Assembly: GCF_900156175.1 (NCBI RefSeq)
Contig: NZ_FTMV01000016.1
Span: 62,001-126,000 of the forward strand
Length of the DNA: 64,000 nucleotides
Origin: Janthinobacterium sp. TND4EL3
Lineage (GTDB): Bacteria; Pseudomonadota; Gammaproteobacteria; Burkholderiales; Burkholderiaceae_D
Reading direction: 5' to 3'
Shown in pieces: positions 32,694-41,332 of the stretch. Below the pieces are notes generated by a model. That model made no database searches. It saw nothing but the letters and a program-made list of their open reading frames with translations, and was not told where the DNA came from. The position numbers and the translations under genes were made by a program. Positions within the stretch are counted from its first letter, which is position 1. Each line of letters opens with the position of its first letter.

Positions 32694-35600
32694 CTACACC
32701 GTCAATTGCTTGATGGTGGTCTTGATCTGTGTCACGCGCGCGGCCAGGTCCGGCATGGCGGCCGTGATTTTCAGCTTGTCCTGGCCATGCAGCTTGATGT
32801 GGCGGTTCTTCTGGATCAGGCCGATGATGCGCATCGGGTCGATGGGCGGCTTGGCCATGAATTGCAGGGTGGCCGCCTCGCCATGCACGTCGATCTTGAC
32901 GATGCCCACGGTTTTCGCCGCGATGCGCAGGCGGTGCGTCTCGACCAGCGCCTTGACGGCGTCGGGCAGCTTGCCGAAGCGGTCGATCAGCTCTTCCTGG
33001 ATATCGTCGATCTTCTCTTGCGTGGCGCAGTTGGCCAGGCGCTTGTAGATCGACAGGCGTTCGTGCACGTCGCCGCAGAAGTCGGCGGGCAGCAGGGCCG
33101 GTACGTGCAGGTTGATCTCGGTGGTCGAGGCCAGCGGCGCGGCCAGGTCCGGCTCCTTGCCGGCCTTCAGCGAGCGCACGGCTTCGTTGAGCATGTCCGA
33201 ATACAGCTGGAAGCCGATTTCCGTCATCTCGCCCGACTGGCTCTCGCCCAGCACCTCGCCGGCGCCGCGGATTTCCAGGTCGTGCATGGCCAGGTAGAAG
33301 CCGCTGCCCAGTTCTTCCATCTGCTGGATGGCGTCCAGGCGGCGCTGCGCCAGTTTGGTGAGGCCCTGCACGTCGTGTACCAGCAAATAGGCGTAGGCCT
33401 GGTGATGCGAGCGGCCCACGCGGCCGCGCAGTTGGTGCAGCTGCGCCAGGCCGAACTTGTCGGCGCGGTGCATGATGATGGTGTTCGCCGTCGGCACGTC
33501 GATGCCCGTCTCGATGATGGTCGTGCACAGCAAGATGTTGAAGCGCTGGGCGACGAAGTCGCGCATGACCTTTTCCAGGTCGCGCTCGTGCATCTGGCCG
33601 TGCGCCACGGCGATGCGCGCCTCGGGCAGCAGTTCCGTCAGCATGGCCAGGCGGTTCTGGATGGTTTCCACCTCGTTGTGCAGGAAGTAGATCTGGCCAC
33701 CGCGCTTGAGTTCGCGCAAACATGCTTCGCGGATGATGGCTTCGCCTTCGCTGCGCACGAACGTCTTGATCGCCAGGCGCTTTTGCGGCGCCGTGGCGAT
33801 GATGGAAAAGTCGCGCAAGCCTTCCAGCGCCATGCCCAGGGTGCGCGGGATCGGCGTGGCCGTCAGGGTCAGCACGTCCACTTCCGCGCGCAAGGCCTTC
33901 AAGGCTTCCTTCTGGCGCACGCCGAACCGGTGTTCTTCGTCGATGATGACGAGGCCCAGGCGCGTGAATTTCACGTCGTCCGACAGCAGCTTGTGCGTGC
34001 CGATGACGATGTCGATGGTGCCGTCGGCCATGCCCTTGAACGCCTGCGTGATCTCCTTGCCGGTGCGGAAGCGCGACAGCTCGGCGATGCGCACGGGCCA
34101 GTCGGCGAAGCGGTCGGCGAAGGTTTGCGCATGCTGCTCGGCCAGCAGGGTGGTGGGTGCCAGGATCGCTACCTGCTTGCCGCCCATGACGGCGATGAAG
34201 GCGGCGCGCAGCGCCACTTCCGTCTTGCCGAAGCCGACGTCGCCGCACACGAGGCGGTCCATCGGTTTACCGGACGTCATGTCCTTGATGACGTTGTGGA
34301 TGGCCTCGGCCTGGTCCGGCGTCTCGTCGAAGCCGAAGCTGTCGGCGAAGCGCTGGTAGTCGTGCGACGAGAATTCGAAGGAGTGGCCCTGGCGCAGCGC
34401 GCGGCGCGCATACAGGTTGAGCAGCTCAGCGGCCGTGTCGCGCACCTGTTCGGCCGCGCGTTTCTTGGCTTTTTCCCACTGGCCCGAGCCGAGCGAGTGC
34501 AGCGGCGCGTCTTCCGGCGAGGCGCCCGAATAGCGGGAGATCACATGCAGCTGCGACACGGGCACGTACAGCTTGGTGTCCTTGGCGTATTCGAGGTGCA
34601 AAAATTCCGTCTCGCCTTCGCCCAGGTCCATGCTGGTCAGGCCCATGTAGCGCCCGATGCCGTGGTTGATGTGCACCACGGGGTCGCCGATTTTCAGCTC
34701 GGACAGGTCGCGCACCATCGACTCGACCTGCGTCACGCCTTCCTGTTTCTTGGTGCCGACGCGGCGGCCGGAACCGGCATACAGCTCCGTCTCCGTGATG
34801 AAGGCCAGGTTGCCCTCGGGCGTGAACAGCTCGAAACCGGCGTGCAGCGGCGCCACGCCCAGCATCAGCTTGGCGCTTGATTGCAAGAAGCCGTCGCTGC
34901 CTTCCACGGGCGTCAGCTGCAGCTCGTATTCGCTGAAGTACTGCTGCAGGGTTTCGCGGCGGCCGTTGGTTTCGGCGCAGATCATCACGCGGCGGCCCGC
35001 TTGCAGCAGGTAGCTGCGCAGGTTGGCCAGCGGGTCGTCGGCGCGGCGGTTGACGGCGATGTTGGGAATCGGCGCCGACAGTTCGGACGCCAGGGCATCG
35101 TTCGATTTGCTGATCGCCAGGCGCGGGTAGGGCTTGGCCAGGCCGAAGAACTGCTCGTCGGACAGGAACAGCGTTTCGGGCGGCAGAATCGGCCGCTCGC
35201 GGTCGGCCTTCAAAAAGCGGTAGCGCGACTGGGTATCGGTCCAGAAGCGCCCGATGGCGGCGTCGATCTCGCCCACCAGGGCCAGCGAGGCGTCGGGCGG
35301 CAGGTAGTCGAACAGGGTGGCCGTCTGCTCGAAGAACAGGGGCAGATAATACTCAATGCCGGCCGAGGCGATGCCGCTGCTGATGTCCTTGTAGACGACG
35401 GAGCGCGACGGGTCGCCCTCGAACTGTTCGCGCCAGCGGTTGCGGAAGGTGGTGCGCGCCGCTTCGTCCATGGGAAATTCGCGGCCCGGCAGCAGCCGCA
35501 CTTCGTGCACGGGATACAGCGAGCGCTGCGTGTCGGCGTCGAAGGTGCGGATGGTTTCGATGGTGTCGCCGAACAGGTCCAGACGGTAGGGCAGGGCGGA

Positions 35601-36137
35601 ACCCATGGGGAACAGGTCGAGCAGGCCGCCGCGCACCGAGTATTCGCCCGGCGACATCACTTGCGACACATGGCTGTAGCCGGCCAGGGTCAGCTGCGAC
35701 TTCAGCCGCGCCTCGTCCAGCGTTTCGCCCTTCTTGAAGAAGAAGGTGTAGGCGGCCAAAAAGGACGGCGGCGCCAGGCGCACCAGTGCCGTGGTGGCCG
35801 GCACGATCAGCACGTCGCACTGGCGCGACTGGATTTCGTGCAGGGTGGCCAGGCGCTCCGAGACCAGGTCCTGGTGCGGCGAAAAGGCGTCGTAGGGCAG
35901 GGTTTCCCAGTCTGGCAGCAGATGGCAGCGCAGTTCCTTGCCGCCAAACCAGGGGATTTCATCGAGCAGGCGCTGGCCGTCGCTGGCCTGCGCCACCACC
36001 ACGGCCAGCATCTGGCCCCGCGCTTTCAAGGCCAAAGCGGCCAGCGCCAGGGCATAGGCGTCGGATGAACCATACAGGGCGGGCAGCGCGTAGCGGTTGC
36101 CGGGCTTGGGGAGGGCTTTTGTTAAGTCTAAGGACAT
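32694..36137 (-). CDS. mfd: Transcription-repair coupling factor Mfd
   Basis: A 1147-residue translocase that releases RNA polymerase stalled at lesions and recruits UvrA. Domains in order: UvrB-homology modules (N-terminal third, LPDWETLPYDAFSPHQ), the RNA-polymerase-interacting domain near residues 480-560, helicase motor with GDVGFGKTEVA (Walker A) and IIDEEHRFGV (DEEH box), motif VI QLRGRVGRSHHQAYAYLL, and the C-terminal TRCF domain. Length and motifs are normal. It is followed by serB. Upstream lies a gap with repeat copy 2 and then the 5'-nucleotidase gene, same strand. Confidence 0.96.
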   Translation of the reverse strand: MSLDLTKALPKPGNRYALPALYGSSDAYALALAALALKARGQMLAVVVAQASDGQRLLDEIPWFGGKELRCHLLPDWETLPYDAFSPHQDLVSERLATLHEIQSRQCDVLIVPATTALVRLAPPSFLAAYTFFFKKGETLDEARLKSQLTLAGYSHVSQVMSPGEYSVRGGLLDLFPMGSALPYRLDLFGDTIETIRTFDADTQRSLYPVHEVRLLPGREFPMDEAARTTFRNRWREQFEGDPSRSVVYKDISSGIASAGIEYYLPLFFEQTATLFDYLPPDASLALVGEIDAAIGRFWTDTQSRYRFLKADRERPILPPETLFLSDEQFFGLAKPYPRLAISKSNDALASELSAPIPNIAVNRRADDPLANLRSYLLQAGRRVMICAETNGRRETLQQYFSEYELQLTPVEGSDGFLQSSAKLMLGVAPLHAGFELFTPEGNLAFITETELYAGSGRRVGTKKQEGVTQVESMVRDLSELKIGDPVVHINHGIGRYMGLTSMDLGEGETEFLHLEYAKDTKLYVPVSQLHVISRYSGASPEDAPLHSLGSGQWEKAKKRAAEQVRDTAAELLNLYARRALRQGHSFEFSSHDYQRFADSFGFDETPDQAEAIHNVIKDMTSGKPMDRLVCGDVGFGKTEVALRAAFIAVMGGKQVAILAPTTLLAEQHAQTFADRFADWPVRIAELSRFRTGKEITQAFKGMADGTIDIVIGTHKLLSDDVKFTRLGLVIIDEEHRFGVRQKEALKALRAEVDVLTLTATPIPRTLGMALEGLRDFSIIATAPQKRLAIKTFVRSEGEAIIREACLRELKRGGQIYFLHNEVETIQNRLAMLTELLPEARIAVAHGQMHERDLEKVMRDFVAQRFNILLCTTIIETGIDVPTANTIIMHRADKFGLAQLHQLRGRVGRSHHQAYAYLLVHDVQGLTKLAQRRLDAIQQMEELGSGFYLAMHDLEIRGAGEVLGESQSGEMTEIGFQLYSDMLNEAVRSLKAGKEPDLAAPLASTTEINLHVPALLPADFCGDVHERLSIYKRLANCATQEKIDDIQEELIDRFGKLPDAVKALVETHRLRIAAKTVGIVKIDVHGEAATLQFMAKPPIDPMRIIGLIQKNRHIKLHGQDKLKITAAMPDLAARVTQIKTTIKQLTV

Positions 36138-36257
36138 GCAGGCGATGACACTAGTGGCAGAGGCAGTTGAGTGGAACAGCTGTGATGCGCGCCGCGCCGC
36201 CAGTGACGGCGCTGACAGGCGAGATTATAGACCATCGCCCGCACCTCCGCGCTTGAG

Positions 36258-36357
36258 AAAACCGTCGCGAGCGGCAGCGATTTGTGGTCAAGAAGCGCAG
36301 CCGTACGCTAGTACGGTGAGCATCGCAGGCCGCAAGGCGCGACGCGCAGCAGGTTTT
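36258..36357 (+). repeat. 100-bp dispersed repeat, copy 2, with AAAACC/GGTTTT ends
   Basis: Exactly the same length as copy 1 (23866-23965), with the same ends and core. Its hairpin is CCGTAC-GCTA-GTACGG, so the stem is kept while the loop differs. Its last two bases belong to the stop codon of the 5'-nucleotidase gene (TTA at 36356-36358 on the plus strand), so the element sits flush against a reading frame. Confidence 0.85.
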
Positions 36358-37291
36358 ATCCTGCGCGGACATTGGCGATGCCGAATGGGACATGCACCAT
36401 GGGTATCGTGCCGCCCGCCGATTTCAGGTGGCTCAACTGGTCGTCGAAGAAGATATGCGGCTTGAATACGGCCAGCACGCGCGATTTGTCCATGCCGCCG
36501 AGGAAAAACGTCTCGTCGGCCGCCACGCCCCAGCTTTTCAGGGTCGTCACGACGCGCTCGTGCGAGGGGGCGTTGCGCGCCGTGATGATGGCGATGCGCA
36601 GGATCTTGCGGTAGCCGGGGTCGCGCCGCTGCGCCTTTTCTTCCAGGCGCTGCATGGCGGCCAGCTTCTGGAACAGGCCGGCCAGCGGCCCGGGGCGGTG
36701 CGGCGTGCCCACGTTCAGGGTTTCATGGGCATGGAATTCATCGACGTCATTGTTGCGCTTGAAGACGGTTTCCGCCTCGTCGTCGGCGATCACGCCGTCA
36801 AAGTCGAAGGCCACGCGCAGTTCCTCGTCGCTTTCATCGTCTTCCGTGCGCGATGGCAGCACCAGGCCGGCCGGATAGTCGCAGGCCAGCGCGCTGCGCA
36901 CATCGTCCTCGTTCGCGCTGAGGAAGAGCGAGGCGTTGAAGGCGGGCAGGTAGGGGTAGGGCGGCTTGCCCGTCATGAAGGCGGCGCGCGAGATATCGAG
37001 GCCGTAGTGCGCGATGGAATGCATCACGCGCAAGCCCGTTTCCGGCGAATTGCGCGAAAACAGCACCACTTCCACGGGCGACTGGCGCGCATAGTGCTTG
37101 TTGATGGCCAGGAAACGGCGGATGAAAGGGAAGGCCACGCCGCGCGGCAAGACCGTGTCGATATGCGCTTCCTGGTACTTGCGGTATTCCTCGGGGCCGC
37201 TGTCGAGGTAGACCTGGTGCGATTCGGACAGGTCGAACAGCGCGCTGGACGCGACGCCGATCACCAGTTTGTGTTCGATAGGATAAGCCAT
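36356..37291 (-). CDS. 5'-nucleotidase (cytosolic cN-I-like family)
   Basis: A 311-residue protein with the family features of bacterial 5'-nucleotidases related to eukaryotic cN-I: LVIGVASSALFDLSESHQVY at the start, VVLFSRNSPETGLRV, VAFDFDGVIADDEAE (HAD nucleophile Asp), AIITARNAPSHERVV, and FFLGGMDKSRVL/FFDDQLSH as later acidic motifs. It should release phosphate from nucleoside monophosphates in the cytosol. The stop codon falls at the very edge of the 100-bp repeat. It may be co-transcribed with mfd, although the 218-base gap with the repeat makes this uncertain. Confidence 0.85.
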   Translation of the reverse strand: MAYPIEHKLVIGVASSALFDLSESHQVYLDSGPEEYRKYQEAHIDTVLPRGVAFPFIRRFLAINKHYARQSPVEVVLFSRNSPETGLRVMHSIAHYGLDISRAAFMTGKPPYPYLPAFNASLFLSANEDDVRSALACDYPAGLVLPSRTEDDESDEELRVAFDFDGVIADDEAETVFKRNNDVDEFHAHETLNVGTPHRPGPLAGLFQKLAAMQRLEEKAQRRDPGYRKILRIAIITARNAPSHERVVTTLKSWGVAADETFFLGGMDKSRVLAVFKPHIFFDDQLSHLKSAGGTIPMVHVPFGIANVRAG

Positions 37292-37630
37292 GGTCTGCCT
37301 GTTGTTTGCCTGTTGCTCATCTTATACGACTATCAACTGCGCAGCCAATAGGGGGGCAGCAGGATTTTTTGCGCCAAACCGTCGTAAGCGAGCATTTTGC
37401 GACGCCGCTGTACAAGGCACGCCACAATCAGGAAATAAATCTTGTTTTGTATCAAGTATGTAGCAGCCAGCACGCGTATTTTCCACTATGCTTCCAGTTA
37501 TGAATTCTCGCCAATTGTAACGAAGCGTACGCCCCAACCCCGCCGCCTTTATACAAGTGTCAGCCGTTCTACCCGAACATGCCAGCCTCAACCTTGCCAG
37601 CAGCAGTTTTGACTTATAAAGGATCTAGCC
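37292..37630. other. Gap of 339 bases upstream of a chemoreceptor gene, no gene seen
   Basis: The gap lies between the divergent starts of the 5'-nucleotidase and chemoreceptor genes. It is less GC-rich than its neighbours, with AAAGGATC shortly before the chemoreceptor ATG as ribosome-binding site. I see no convincing sigma-28-type flagellar promoter, RNA gene or small ORF. Confidence 0.4.
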
Positions 37631-39370
37631 ATGTTTAAGAATTTATTGATCAAATGGAAGTTGGCGACCCTCGTCGCCGTGATGACGGTGGCCTTGCTGG
37701 TGGTCGGCGTCTGCGGCTATACGGGCATCGCCACCGTGGGCAACGCCGTCAATGAAATCGGCGTGGTGCGCCTGCCGTCCATCCAGGGGCTGATGATGAT
37801 GAACGAGGGCCAGACGGCCGTCGCCGCCGCCACCCTGACGGCCGCCATCTATGAAAACAATTACCAGGCGCAAGACAAATTTGCGGAAGCGCTGCAGCTG
37901 CGCACCAAGGCCTGGAGCAATATCGAGGCGGGCCGCAAGCTGTACGAGCCGCTGCCGCAAACCGCCGAGGAAGCCGTGCTGTGGAAGCGTTTCCTGGAGG
38001 AATGGGCCGCCTGGAAGGGAGAGGACGACAAGGTGCGCGCCATCCTGCGCCAACTGGCCGACAACCGCGACGAGGCGCGGCAGAAAGAGCTGTTCGTGGT
38101 CTTCTACAAGACGTATCTCGATTCGCGCGGCCTGTTCGGCAAGGCCGAGGCCACGCTCAACGAGATCATCAAGCTCAATAACGGCGTGGCCGACGCCAGC
38201 GTCAAGGAAGGCAGCGCGGCCGTGGTGCGTTCGGAAAGCCTGATGCTGATCCTGGGCCTGCTGGCTGCGGCGCTGGGCATCGGCTGCGCCGCCTACATTA
38301 CGCGGGCCATCACGCAGCCGATCAATTCGGCCGTGAAAGTGGCGCAGACGGTGGCTTCGGGCGACCTGACGAGCCACATCGAGGTGCACACGACGGAAGA
38401 AACGGGCCAGCTGCTGCAGGCGCTGAAAGACATGAACACCAGCCTGGTCAGCATCGTCGGCCAGGTGCGCAGCGGCACGGAGACGATCGCCACGGCGTCG
38501 TCGGAAATTGCCAGCGGCAACCTGGACCTGTCCTCGCGCACGGAAGAGCAGGCCAGTTCGCTGGAAGAGACGGCGTCGTCGATGGAAGAGCTGACGTCCA
38601 CCGTGCGGCAGAACGCCGACAATGCCCAGCAGGCGAACCAGCTGGCGCGCAGCGCCTCGGGCGTGGCCGTCAAGGGCGGCGAGGTGGTGGGCAAGGTGGT
38701 CCAGACCATGGACGCCATCAACGATTCCTCGCGCAAGATCGTCGACATCATCTCCGTCATCGACGGCATCGCCTTCCAGACGAATATCCTGGCCCTGAAC
38801 GCGGCCGTGGAAGCGGCGCGCGCGGGCGAACAGGGACGCGGCTTCGCCGTCGTGGCGACGGAAGTGCGCAATCTGGCCCAAAGATCGGCTGGCGCAGCGA
38901 AAGAAATCAAGACGCTGATCGGCGATTCCGTGGAAGCGGTCGACGCGGGCAGCAAGCTGGTGGCCGAGGCGGGCAGCACGATGGCGGAAATCGTCTCCAG
39001 CGTGCAGCGCGTGACGGACATCATGGCGGAAATCAGCCTGGCGACGCAGGAACAAAGCTCGGGCATCGACCAGATCAACCAGGCCATCGGCCAGATGGAC
39101 CAGGTGACGCAGCAAAATGCGGCCCTGGTGGAAGAGGCGGCGGCCGCCGCCGAATCGCTGCAGGAGCAATCGGGCCAGCTGGCCGGCGTGGTCAGCGTCT
39201 TCAAGCTCGACGGCGTGCAGGCGGCCCATGCCGCGCCGGCGCGCACTGCCGTGCGCCCGCGCATGGCGCCGTCCCCGCGCCCCGCGCCGTCCAGGGCCCG
39301 ACCCGTGCTGCGCGCCGTGCCGTCGGGGCGCGAGCCGCAGCCGAAGGAAGACGATTGGGAAGTATTCTGA
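37631..39370 (+). CDS. Methyl-accepting chemotaxis protein with CheR-binding tail
   Basis: A 579-residue chemoreceptor: membrane helix near residues 12-33, a periplasmic four-helix-type sensor domain (about 34-195), second helix (about 198-218), HAMP domain (ITQPINSAVKVAQTVASGDL), and a long signalling coiled coil with the conserved hairpin tip [23 protein letters not shown]. The C-terminus ends DDWEVF, matching the xWxxF pentapeptide (NWETF in E. coli Tar and Tsr) that tethers CheR and CheB. A Pro/Arg/Ala linker precedes it. The ligand is unknown. The following gene is a paralogue. Confidence 0.92.
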   Translation: MFKNLLIKWKLATLVAVMTVALLVVGVCGYTGIATVGNAVNEIGVVRLPSIQGLMMMNEGQTAVAAATLTAAIYENNYQAQDKFAEALQLRTKAWSNIEAGRKLYEPLPQTAEEAVLWKRFLEEWAAWKGEDDKVRAILRQLADNRDEARQKELFVVFYKTYLDSRGLFGKAEATLNEIIKLNNGVADASVKEGSAAVVRSESLMLILGLLAAALGIGCAAYITRAITQPINSAVKVAQTVASGDLTSHIEVHTTEETGQLLQALKDMNTSLVSIVGQVRSGTETIATASSEIASGNLDLSSRTEEQASSLEETASSMEELTSTVRQNADNAQQANQLARSASGVAVKGGEVVGKVVQTMDAINDSSRKIVDIISVIDGIAFQTNILALNAAVEAARAGEQGRGFAVVATEVRNLAQRSAGAAKEIKTLIGDSVEAVDAGSKLVAEAGSTMAEIVSSVQRVTDIMAEISLATQEQSSGIDQINQAIGQMDQVTQQNAALVEEAAAAAESLQEQSGQLAGVVSVFKLDGVQAAHAAPARTAVRPRMAPSPRPAPSRARPVLRAVPSGREPQPKEDDWEVF

Positions 39371-39408
39371 TCGATTGCATTCCGGGCGGCGCCTCTGCCG
39401 CCTGCCGG

Positions 39409-39433
39409 ACGGCCGCCCAGCGCGGCCGTTTTT
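39409..39433 (+). terminator. Intrinsic terminator after first chemoreceptor gene
   Basis: ACGGCCGC (39409-39416), loop CCAGC, GCGGCCGT (39422-39429) and then TTTTG give a G+C-rich hairpin with a T tract. Confidence 0.82.
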
Positions 39434-39722
39434 GTGCGCGGTGCCCGCCAGCGCTGCGGTTTCTACTTACTAAAAAAACAGTGTTATATAAATAGCTGTT
39501 TTGCCATCTAAGCAAATCTTTGCAAAACTTAACGCGACATTGCCTGTGAGATAACTCACACTGGCCGCCGTAGCACTCCAAGCTCCCGCCTCTGCCTTGT
39601 CCAGGCTGACCCCTCCGCCCGCTGCGCCCGGCCTTCCATGGCCGCTGGCGGCGCAAGCCATTGCCGTCAGCCTTGCAGGCCGGCCCGGCGCGAAGACCGA
39701 TGCACCACACTGAAGGATGCGA
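39434..39722. other. Gap between the two chemoreceptor genes, no gene seen
   Basis: An AT-rich segment at about 39,470-39,560 (with TTATATAAATAG) suggests a promoter for the second chemoreceptor, but no box pair is clear. GAAGGA at 39712-39717 serves as ribosome-binding site. No RNA gene is recognised. Confidence 0.35.
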
Positions 39723-41324
39723 ATGAAGATGGCGAATATGAATATCGGGACCCGCTTGCGCTGGTCCTTTTCCTTGTTGACCCTGTTATTGCTGGGCACT
39801 GCCGCGCTGGGCATGCTGCGCCTGTCCGGCCTGGAACTGCGCATGCGCGACGTCATCGACGACAAGTATCCGAAGACCGTGCTGGCCAACGACATCATCA
39901 AGAACGTCAACGTCATCGCGCGCTCCTCGCGCAACCTGCTGCTGATGGCGGAGCCGCAGCAACTGGCGCAGGAGCGCGCCACCATCGCCAGGGCCGGCGC
40001 GGACACGGAGCAGCGCCTGGCCCAGCTCGAACGCATCGTCCTGTCGCAGGAGGGCCGCGCGCTGATGGCGGCCGTGACGCAGGCGCGCGCCACCTTCAAC
40101 GGCGGGCGCGACAAGGTACTGGCCCTGCTCGACGAGGGCGCGCGCGACGCGGCGACGGCGCTGCTGCTGGGCGCCGTGCGCGACGACCAGCTGCGCTACA
40201 TGGCGGCGCTGGAAGCGCTGATCACGCACCAGCATGAGCGCATGGAGGCCGCGGGGGCCCAGGTGCACGAGGAATATGTCTCGGCGCGCACCATGATGCT
40301 GGCGCTCAGCGGCCTGGCCATCGCCTTTTCGCTGGCGACGGCCTGGCTGGTCACGCGCAGCATCGTCACGCCCCTGCAGCATGCCCTGACCGTGGCGCAG
40401 ACCGTGGCCGCCGGCGACCTGACGTCGCATTTCGGCCGCCATGGGCGCGACGAGACGGGCAAGCTGCTCGACGCGCTCTCCATCATGAACGGCAACCTGC
40501 TCGACATCGTGCAGCGCGTGCGCGAAGGCACGGACACCATCGCCACGGCCTCGACGCAGATCGCGGCCGGCAATGTCGACCTGTCGGCGCGCACCGAGGA
40601 GCAGGCCAGTTCGCTCGAACAGACGGCGTCCGCCATGGAGGAACTCAGTTCGACGGTGCAGCAGAACGCCGACAACGCCCGCCACGCCAGCGCGCTGGCC
40701 GTCGAGGCGGCGAACATCGCCCGCGACGGCGGGCAGGCCGTGGGGCAGGTGATCCACACCATGGAAGCGATCAGCGCGTCGTCGGCGCAGATCGCCGACA
40801 TCATCGGCGTGATCGACATGCTGGCCTTCCAGACGAATATCCTGGCCCTGAACGCGGCCGTGGAAGCGGCGCGCGCGGGCGAGCAGGGGCGCGGCTTTGC
40901 CGTCGTGGCCACGGAAGTGCGCAGCCTGGCCCAGCGCAGCGCGGCCGCCGCGCGCGATATCCGCGCGCTGATCGCCAACTCCACGCAGCAGGTTGATGCG
41001 GGGACGGCACTGGTGGCGCAGGCCGGCGCCACCATGCAGGACGTGGTGGCGGCAGTGGGACGCGTCAGCCAGATGGTGGCCGACATCACGGCGGCCAGCG
41101 CCGAGCAAAGCACGGGCATCGGCCAGATCAGCCAGGCCGTGGTGCAGATGGATGAAGTGACGCAGCAGAACGCGGCCCTGGTGGAAGAAGCGGCGGCCGC
41201 TTCGCAATCGCTGGAAGGCGAGGCGGCAAACCTGCTGCAGGTGGTCAGCGTGTTCCGCCTGCGCCAGGCGCCGGCGGCCCTGCCGCACCGGCCGGCGCCG
41301 GCCCTGCCGCGCCTGACCGTCTAG
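39723..41324 (+). CDS. Methyl-accepting chemotaxis protein without pentapeptide tail
   Basis: A protein of about 533 residues with the same plan as its upstream neighbour: membrane helix near residues 12-30, periplasmic four-helix sensor domain with many Arg/Ala, second helix near residue 190, HAMP ([20 protein letters not shown]), and the signalling tip [23 protein letters not shown]. It ends PALPRLTV, with no CheR-binding pentapeptide, so it would depend on helper receptors for adaptation. ATG at 39723 follows AGGA by five bases; ATG at 39717 overlaps that site. It shares 59 identical bases with the upstream gene in the tip region. The phosphodiesterase gene follows after 8 bases. Confidence 0.9.
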   Translation: MKMANMNIGTRLRWSFSLLTLLLLGTAALGMLRLSGLELRMRDVIDDKYPKTVLANDIIKNVNVIARSSRNLLLMAEPQQLAQERATIARAGADTEQRLAQLERIVLSQEGRALMAAVTQARATFNGGRDKVLALLDEGARDAATALLLGAVRDDQLRYMAALEALITHQHERMEAAGAQVHEEYVSARTMMLALSGLAIAFSLATAWLVTRSIVTPLQHALTVAQTVAAGDLTSHFGRHGRDETGKLLDALSIMNGNLLDIVQRVREGTDTIATASTQIAAGNVDLSARTEEQASSLEQTASAMEELSSTVQQNADNARHASALAVEAANIARDGGQAVGQVIHTMEAISASSAQIADIIGVIDMLAFQTNILALNAAVEAARAGEQGRGFAVVATEVRSLAQRSAAAARDIRALIANSTQQVDAGTALVAQAGATMQDVVAAVGRVSQMVADITAASAEQSTGIGQISQAVVQMDEVTQQNAALVEEAAAASQSLEGEAANLLQVVSVFRLRQAPAALPHRPAPALPRLTV

Positions 41325-41332
41325 TGGCCTGA

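Noticed and set aside
32556-34880. Plus-strand open frame of 774 codons across mfd
   Set aside because: Antisense to Mfd with its helicase motifs; translation has no recognisable domain.
36151-36393. Minus-strand frame of 80 codons across repeat copy 2
   Set aside because: It spans the non-coding repeat and the end of the 5'-nucleotidase gene; no protein-like features.
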